Part shown: positions 59,421-64,000 of the stretch, piece by piece
Layout of the letters: each line of letters starts with the position of its first letter
Position numbering within the stretch: the first letter of the stretch is position 1
Source of the DNA: JAPKZH01 sp963715635
Lineage (GTDB): Bacteria > Acidobacteriota > Aminicenantia > Aminicenantales > UBA4085
Assembly: GCA_963715635.1 (NCBI GenBank)
Contig: OY970261.1
Span: 3,038,001 to 3,102,000 of the forward strand
Reading direction: 5' to 3'
DNA length: 64,000 nt
Notes under the pieces: generated by a model
Told to the model about the DNA's origin: nothing
Database searches by the model: none
Seen by the model: only the letters and a program-made list of their open reading frames with translations
Made by a program: the position numbers and the translations under genes

Positions 59421-60110
59421 ATGGCAGGCAATAAGATCGCCCTTGAAGCCCATCACCTGAAAAAAATTTACAAGCGCGGCAGCGAAGACATCGTGGCCAT
59501 CGATGACGTCTCCCTGAATATCAACAAAGGGGAATTTGTTTCTTTTATCGGCCCCTCGGGATCTGGAAAGACGACCTTGATCAATATCCTGGGCTGCCTG
59601 GATAACGCAACCGCCGGAAGTCTTAAGATCGGCGGAGAAACGGTATTTGCGGAAAACTGCAGCCTCTCAGAAAGCGATTTGACCAAGATCCGTCGCCGCG
59701 TATTCGGCTACATTTTTCAAAAATTTTACCTGGTCCCCACTCTGACGGTCTACGAAAATGTGCTCCTCCCGTTCGCCTTTTTCCGGAAGCCGGAGGCGAA
59801 TGCCGACCCTATGGAGATTTTGACGTTTCTCGGGCTGGACAAGAGGATTCATCACCGGCCGTCAGAGCTTTCGGGTGGAGAAATGCAAAGGGTAGCCATC
59901 GCCCGAGCGCTGGTCAATAAGCCGGAAATCCTGCTGGCCGACGAGCCGACGGGAAACTTGGATACCAAGCGGAGCGGGGAGATCGGAGAGGTCCTGAAGA
60001 CACTCAACCAGAAAGAAGGCCTGACCGTCCTGCTCGTCACGCACAACCCGGTTCTGGCCAAGATCGCCGACCGGACGATCGCCCTCCGTGACGGCCGGAT
60101 TGACGGCTAA
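59421..60110 (+). CDS. LolD/MacB-type ABC transporter ATPase
   Basis: 229 residues, starting one base after the permease stop. Walker A is GPSGSGKTTL near residue 46, the Q-loop region YIFQKFYLVPTLTVYENVLLPF, the signature LSGGEMQRVAIARAL, Walker B ILLADEPTGNLD and the H-loop VLLVTHNP. The length and the NLD motif match LolD/MacB ATPases. It supplies energy to the FtsX-type permease and closes the operon 55987-60110. A family A hairpin begins 6 bases after the stop. Confidence 0.9.
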   Translation: MAGNKIALEAHHLKKIYKRGSEDIVAIDDVSLNINKGEFVSFIGPSGSGKTTLINILGCLDNATAGSLKIGGETVFAENCSLSESDLTKIRRRVFGYIFQKFYLVPTLTVYENVLLPFAFFRKPEANADPMEILTFLGLDKRIHHRPSELSGGEMQRVAIARALVNKPEILLADEPTGNLDTKRSGEIGEVLKTLNQKEGLTVLLVTHNPVLAKIADRTIALRDGRIDG

Positions 60111-60116
60111 ACTCTC

Positions 60117-60182
60117 GGGGTCAAAGCTACTCATTACGCACAATTCTCCAGGGAAGACTGCGTAATGAGTAGCTTTGACCCC
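60117..60182. repeat. Family A palindromic hairpin, copy 6
   Basis: 66 bp with fully pairing arms: GGGGTCAAAGCTACTCATTA at left and TAATGAGTAGCTTTGACCCC at right, centre CAATTCTCCAGGGAAGA. Its GCTACTCATTA version is intermediate between copy 1 and copies 2-5, again with both arms matching. Confidence 0.92.
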
Positions 60183-60259
60183 GGTCTTTCCGTTTGCTGG
60201 GCGAAGAGCGCCGATTATCCAATAGAAAAAGATCAAAATTTGCGTGGGCCGTGGCCGGC

Positions 60260-61417
60260 TTAGGATTTTCCTTTGACGATATCGACAAGGGCCTGGATGG
60301 CGGCCGGATCGTCTATATCCCCCAGAAAACTAATGGCCGCTTTCCGGACTTGGATATTCCCGTGGGTCTTGGCGACCCGGATGAGATAAGGAAGGCCTTC
60401 CTTCGAGGGGAGTTCGGCAAGGGCATCGACGGCCTGGATCTGAACTTCGGTGTCTGCATCGTGAAAGACAATGAGGCCTAGAGTGCTGACGGCCTTTTTT
60501 GTCGCTTTCTCGGCAAGCCCCTGGACGGCTTCCATCCGGATTTTTTTCTCCGGATAATTGCGGGCGAAATCAATCAGTGCCTCGAGGGCCGCGGGCAGCT
60601 CCATCTCCGTCAATCCCCAGACGGCATTTTTCCGCACTTCGAGCGAGACATCCGTTCGTATGGTCCTGCGCAAGACCTCCAAGGCCCGGCCATCATTCTG
60701 TTCCCCCAAAAAAGAAGCGGCATCTGCACGGATGGAGTCGGCATCGCGGCCTTTCAGGATCCGTTCCAGGAAAGGGATAACCAGGTCTGCGTTTCGATGA
60801 AGCGCAACAGCCTGCAGAAGGCCCGCCCGAGCTTTTTCGGCCGTCGATTTATCATAATAGTCTATAAGCAACGAAATGCTGTCCTTATCTTCCGCCGCCC
60901 CAAGCCAGATCAAGGGCAGACCTTGGAGCGAAGCGGAGAGCGAAAGATTGTTGATCGTGACCGAGCCCGGTTCCCGCGTTCCCGTCGAAGCAAATTTCAT
61001 CAGAATCGCGATATCCTTGAGGACGGTTCGTTCGGGCTTTCCCCGCTCAGCGGAGAGCAGGGCTTGGTGCGCCGCATCTTTGACCGCCTGCTCTCCCGAA
61101 ATCTTTTTTTCTGAGGCTGTCTTCCTTCCATAGATCAGCTCTTCGAGAGCGATGTTTCGGCCGGACGGCCCGCAAAAATAGGAGCCTATAAAGGAGTGCT
61201 CGCCCATCAATCTCTGGATGCTGAACCCGACCCAGAATCCTTTTCCCAGTCCATCCTTCCTGGCTTGTTGAAGGGCCCAGTCGAAGCGTCCGGCCAAAAG
61301 ACTATTCGGTTGCGGATGATGAATCACCTGGGCAGCAACAAAGCGCGCGGCCGATCCAAAAGACGGGCTAAATGCCAAGAGAAGACATAGGACCTTCCTT
61401 ATCATTGAGCCGGCCAT
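60260..61417 (-). CDS. Exported HEAT-repeat protein
   Basis: 385 residues. Leader MAGSMIRKVLCLLLAFSPSFGSA, with AGGAAGGAG just before the ATG at 61417. A ~130-residue N-terminal region of unknown fold (FDWALQQARKDGLGKGFWVGFSIQRLMGEHSFIGSYFCGPSG...) precedes six or so HEAT repeats (ILKGRDADSIRADAASFLGEQNDGRALEVLRRTIRTDVSLEVRKNAVWGL...). Solenoids of this type bind proteins. It is 10 bases after another HEAT gene and shares an operon with an anti-sigma factor, so it may belong to an envelope stress response. Confidence 0.75.
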   Translation of the reverse strand: MAGSMIRKVLCLLLAFSPSFGSAARFVAAQVIHHPQPNSLLAGRFDWALQQARKDGLGKGFWVGFSIQRLMGEHSFIGSYFCGPSGRNIALEELIYGRKTASEKKISGEQAVKDAAHQALLSAERGKPERTVLKDIAILMKFASTGTREPGSVTINNLSLSASLQGLPLIWLGAAEDKDSISLLIDYYDKSTAEKARAGLLQAVALHRNADLVIPFLERILKGRDADSIRADAASFLGEQNDGRALEVLRRTIRTDVSLEVRKNAVWGLTEMELPAALEALIDFARNYPEKKIRMEAVQGLAEKATKKAVSTLGLIVFHDADTEVQIQAVDALAELPSKEGLPYLIRVAKTHGNIQVRKAAISFLGDIDDPAAIQALVDIVKGKS

Positions 61418-61427
61418 AGCTCCTTCC

Positions 61428-63044
61428 TCAGCGATCTTCCCCGCTCTCGCCCTTTTTTTTCAGGATTTCCATAAGGGCCTCCCGTGCCTTGGGCGTCCCG
61501 ATTTCGCCCAGCGCCGCAACGGCCGCGGTCCTGACCCGGATCTCGGCGTCGGTCTTGGCTGTGTCGAGAAGGATCGGAACCGCCTCGTCGTTTTTCAACT
61601 CGCCCAAAGCCTGGACGAGATCTTCTCTCATCTCTGGGTCTTTCTCCTCTTTCAAGAGTTGGCCCAGGATTTTTATCGTGGGGCTTCCTTTCCGTTCGGC
61701 AATAGAAGACAAAGCCGCTTTCCGAACATCGCGAAATTTAGCTTTCCGCATGATATCTAAGAAAATATCGACCCGCCCAACTTTTACGACATCGGACAAG
61801 GCCTCCACGGCTGTAACCGCCAACTCCTCGTTCTGACCGGCCACGGCGGTTGAGACAAGGATGCTCTGAGCTTCCAACCCTCCGAATTCTCCAATGGCGA
61901 AAAGGGCCGCTTCCTGAACCTCACGGTCTTTTGCCGACGACAGGATTTCCTTCAGGATGCCGAGAGCATCTTTAGTCTTTACTTCAGCGATACGATTCGT
62001 CGCGGTCCGGCGGAGCTCAAGGTCGGGATCGCTCAAGGCCAGGCTGCGGAGGAGGGGAAGAGAAGAAACGTCTTTGCGGTCGGACAGAATGTCGATGGCA
62101 CTTTCTTTGATCCCCGAAGACTTGGATTGCTTCAGGATCTCTTGCAGGGCGGACGCGGCCTCCGGAGCCTTGATCTCGCCCAGGCTGGACACGGCTGTTC
62201 GAGCCAACTCCTGGTTCGCCTCGCTGAGTGCGATCTGTTTCAGAAAAGGGATCAGCCCGGGATCATTCATCTCTCCCAGCGCTTCAAGGGCCGATCGTCG
62301 AACTTCCAGGCTCGGCTCTTTTTGGACAATCTCCTTGAGGATGCGAACCGATTCCGGAGACTTTTTATCGGCAATGGCTTCCAAGGCTTCACGGCGGACT
62401 GTCAGGGAGGGGTCCTTGCGGACGATCTCGGCCAATTTCTGGAACGCCTTAGCGGACTCGAAGTCCCCCAGAAGGCCGGCGATTCTGGACCGGAGTTTGG
62501 AGCTTTTGCTCTGGTCATAAAGGTCGATCAAAGATTGAAGGGCGTTTTCACCACCGCTGTCTCGAAGAGCATAAAGCGCCGCCAGGGTCACCTCGTCATT
62601 GGACGACTTCTCCATGGATTTGATGATCGCTCCATACTCCGGCTTGCCCGACTCCGCCAGTTCGCGGCCGAGCTGGATCATGTTCGACCGGGCTTCTTCG
62701 GCCCATTCGCTCGATGGATAGGCTTTGATGAATTCTTGATAGCATTTAAACGCCTGTTCCGGAGAATCTTCGGATTTCTCCATGACATAGCATTTCCAGA
62801 AACGGGCATCGACGGCCCAGGAACTCTTCGGATAATTCTGGATAAACCCATCCAGGGCTTTGGCGGCCTCGGTCCATTTTTCTTCCAGGACAAGGAGGTA
62901 GGCCGCCTGATATTTCTTGGCGTCTTCGGTCTGTTCCTCGCTGCCGGCATTAGGCTGGACGAGCGGGCGGAGCCCGGCCCATCCAGTGGCCAGCATGAGG
63001 CCGAGGCAAATGATGAGTCCGATTATCATCTTTGTTCGTTTCAT
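61428..63044 (-). CDS. Exported TPR/HEAT-repeat protein
   Basis: 538 residues from the ATG at 63044, which follows AAAGGAG; the frame opens upstream but lacks a leader there. Signal MKRTKMIIGLIICLGLMLATGWAG. Residues 45-125 carry TPR-like pairs (KKYQAAYLLVLEEKWTEAAKALDGFIQNYPKSSWAVDARFWKCYVME...). The remainder is about 12 regular HEAT repeats of 31 residues (KDPSLTVRREALEAIADKKSPESVRILKEIVQKEPSLEVRRSALEALGEMND). The very even repeats imply recent internal duplication. It sits between an anti-sigma gene and a second HEAT protein. Confidence 0.8.
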   Translation of the reverse strand: MKRTKMIIGLIICLGLMLATGWAGLRPLVQPNAGSEEQTEDAKKYQAAYLLVLEEKWTEAAKALDGFIQNYPKSSWAVDARFWKCYVMEKSEDSPEQAFKCYQEFIKAYPSSEWAEEARSNMIQLGRELAESGKPEYGAIIKSMEKSSNDEVTLAALYALRDSGGENALQSLIDLYDQSKSSKLRSRIAGLLGDFESAKAFQKLAEIVRKDPSLTVRREALEAIADKKSPESVRILKEIVQKEPSLEVRRSALEALGEMNDPGLIPFLKQIALSEANQELARTAVSSLGEIKAPEAASALQEILKQSKSSGIKESAIDILSDRKDVSSLPLLRSLALSDPDLELRRTATNRIAEVKTKDALGILKEILSSAKDREVQEAALFAIGEFGGLEAQSILVSTAVAGQNEELAVTAVEALSDVVKVGRVDIFLDIMRKAKFRDVRKAALSSIAERKGSPTIKILGQLLKEEKDPEMREDLVQALGELKNDEAVPILLDTAKTDAEIRVRTAAVAALGEIGTPKAREALMEILKKKGESGEDR

Positions 63045-63060
63045 TAGGATTCTCCTTTGT

Positions 63061-63921
63061 TTATATTTTAGAAGCCGTTTCGGCGGGTGGATCCGACTTC
63101 CGGGCGGGAGGCTCCGGAACACGGCTCTTCTTCTCAGCCCGGCGCATTTCACTCAAGCTGATTTTAAACAACACGTCCTTGTTTTCGGCACCCGCTTTGA
63201 TGATCTCCACAGTGGGAAGGTCATATTCAGACTTGAGGTTGGCGATCTGCATCAAGATGACTTCAAGATCGCCGACGAGCTTCTCGAGCTGCCGTTCCTT
63301 GGCGTTTTTGAGCTCGCCTTTCAACGCCGACGCCTCTTTGACCAGCTCGTTGGAAACTTCTTTTTGACGGGGAAGGTTAAGCCCGCAGACATCTTTTTTT
63401 TGGGGGTCAAAATTGACCAGGGCGAGGAGGATGACTTTGGAACGCTCCAGGTACCTGGAGGTTCTAAAGTTTAAATCTCCCGTGGTAGACGCTGGAAGGA
63501 CCGCAGGGGCGCCGGCCGGGATTTGACGGACGACATTTATGGGTCGGCTGAAGAACAGGCGGCCGATTAAAATACCCGCCGCCAAAATTGCGACGGCGCC
63601 GGCCGCTCCATAGGCCCAGCGGGGAAAGAAGCCGAGCCGGAACCTCGGCTTTTTTTGGGCTTCTGCCGGCGAGGACTCCGAAAGGCCGTCCTTCCTCATC
63701 CTCTGCTCGAGCTTGTCCCAATATCCGTCCCAGAAATCCTGGCCGGGATCGGGCGTCACTTTTTTGCTCATCGTCCTGAGCGTCTCGGCCATCTTTTCGT
63801 ATTCCTCCGAGCACTCGCGGCATGAAGCCAAATGGCTCTTTAAAGACTCTTTCCTGTCCATGTCCAGCTCCCCGTAGAGTGATTCCAAGAAAAGGCTTTT
63901 CATTTTTCGGCATTCAGCCAT
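63061..63921 (-). CDS. Membrane anti-sigma factor with zinc-finger (zf-HC2) domain
   Basis: 286 residues. The N-terminal anti-sigma zinc finger is MAECRKMKSLFLESLYGELDMDRKESLKSHLASCRECSEEYEKM, with HxxxCxxC at its end. A membrane helix lies near residues 104-125 (YGAAGAVAILAAGILIGRLFF). The periplasmic part is helical (EVSNELVKEASALKGELKNAKERQLEKLVGDLEVILMQIANLK) and resembles a sensor or partner-binding stalk. It starts 2 bases after the upstream stop, where the sigma factor ends, and leads into the HEAT-repeat genes. Confidence 0.82.
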   Translation of the reverse strand: MAECRKMKSLFLESLYGELDMDRKESLKSHLASCRECSEEYEKMAETLRTMSKKVTPDPGQDFWDGYWDKLEQRMRKDGLSESSPAEAQKKPRFRLGFFPRWAYGAAGAVAILAAGILIGRLFFSRPINVVRQIPAGAPAVLPASTTGDLNFRTSRYLERSKVILLALVNFDPQKKDVCGLNLPRQKEVSNELVKEASALKGELKNAKERQLEKLVGDLEVILMQIANLKSEYDLPTVEIIKAGAENKDVLFKISLSEMRRAEKKSRVPEPPARKSDPPAETASKI

Positions 63922-63923
63922 GG

Positions 63924-64000
63924 TCAGCCTCCAGGTTCAAACGGAGTTTGGGAGACGCCCAGCTCCTTCTGAATTTTTTTGATCGAGCGAAAGAGATAGC
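63924..64000 (-). CDS. Probable ECF sigma factor, 3' end only
   Basis: On the minus strand the last 24 codons read YLFRSIKKIQKELGVSQTPFEPGG and stop (TGA) two bases before the anti-sigma start. The basic, helical tail and the gene order (sigma then zf-HC2 anti-sigma) suggest the end of a sigma-70 family protein. The diagnostic regions 2 and 4 lie beyond the window edge. Confidence 0.5.
   Translation of the reverse strand, partial: YLFRSIKKIQKELGVSQTPFEPGG

Noticed and set aside
263..60182. Regularly repeated hairpins considered as CRISPR repeats
   Set aside because: They are kilobases apart, palindromic over their whole length and lack spacers or cas genes.

Overview
The window is a bacterial chromosome segment, mostly G+C-rich (for example 37 G+C in the 60 bases from 38161). 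It carries many secreted glycoside hydrolases, Tat-exported Gfo/Idh/MocA oxidoreductases, DUF1080 proteins and HEAT-repeat proteins, and it is littered with short palindromic repeats. This content suits Acidobacteriota or Candidatus Aminicenantes-like bacteria. That placement is an inference from gene content, since no rRNA or other marker gene lies in the window. TGA is used as a normal stop by many genes here, so the code is standard.

Layout. 1-8 kb: end of a SnoaL-like gene, a ferritin-like protein, a very large exported GH38 alpha-mannosidase, a discoidin protein coupled to an Agl23-type membrane glycosyltransferase, and a small lipoprotein. 8-14 kb: molybdenum enzyme locus, with an HD/zinc-ribbon protein, MobA, and a three-subunit DmsABC-type oxidoreductase plus a small membrane protein. 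14-24 kb: class II aldolase, then a minus-strand sugar catabolism block (ThuA, DUF1080, two Gfo/Idh/MocA, an M55 peptidase and a HEAT-DUF1080 fusion). 24-30 kb: RelE-type toxin-antitoxin, an ornithine cyclodeaminase-like enzyme, an aminotransferase, ferritin and a GH29 fucosidase, with two decayed gene tails. 30-38.5 kb: a thioredoxin/TPR protein with an in-frame UGA at its active-site cysteine (selenoprotein candidate), an exported propeller-like protein, a giant CoA-dehydratase activase and an anchored methyltransferase.

38.5-43.75 kb is a foreign island. A 22-bp exact direct repeat brackets it, one copy covering the methyltransferase stop codon. It holds an ECF sigma factor with a small membrane partner, and an AT-rich, overlapping three-gene operon: ParB-like protein, HD phosphohydrolase-like protein and cobalamin-binding-type radical SAM enzyme. 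This operon is the best candidate for an undescribed system.

43.7-64 kb: GH42-like protein, transglutaminase-like lipoprotein, a MerR/TipA regulator coupled to an S9 peptidase, GT2, lactate permease, a PAS-GGDEF protein and a PilB/GspE ATPase. These are followed by a five-gene envelope operon (YtkA/FixH-like, outer membrane protein, FMN-binding-like, FtsX-type permease, ABC ATPase) and by HEAT-repeat proteins behind a sigma/anti-sigma pair.

Three interspersed repeat families are visible: (A) 66-bp hairpins opening GGGGTCAAA, with paired changes in their arms; (B) an approximately 85-95 bp structured unit that occurs as head-to-head pairs with related terminal sequences; (C) 29-bp REP-like hairpins opening GGGGACA. 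No rRNA, tRNA, CRISPR array, transposase or integrase gene was recognised.
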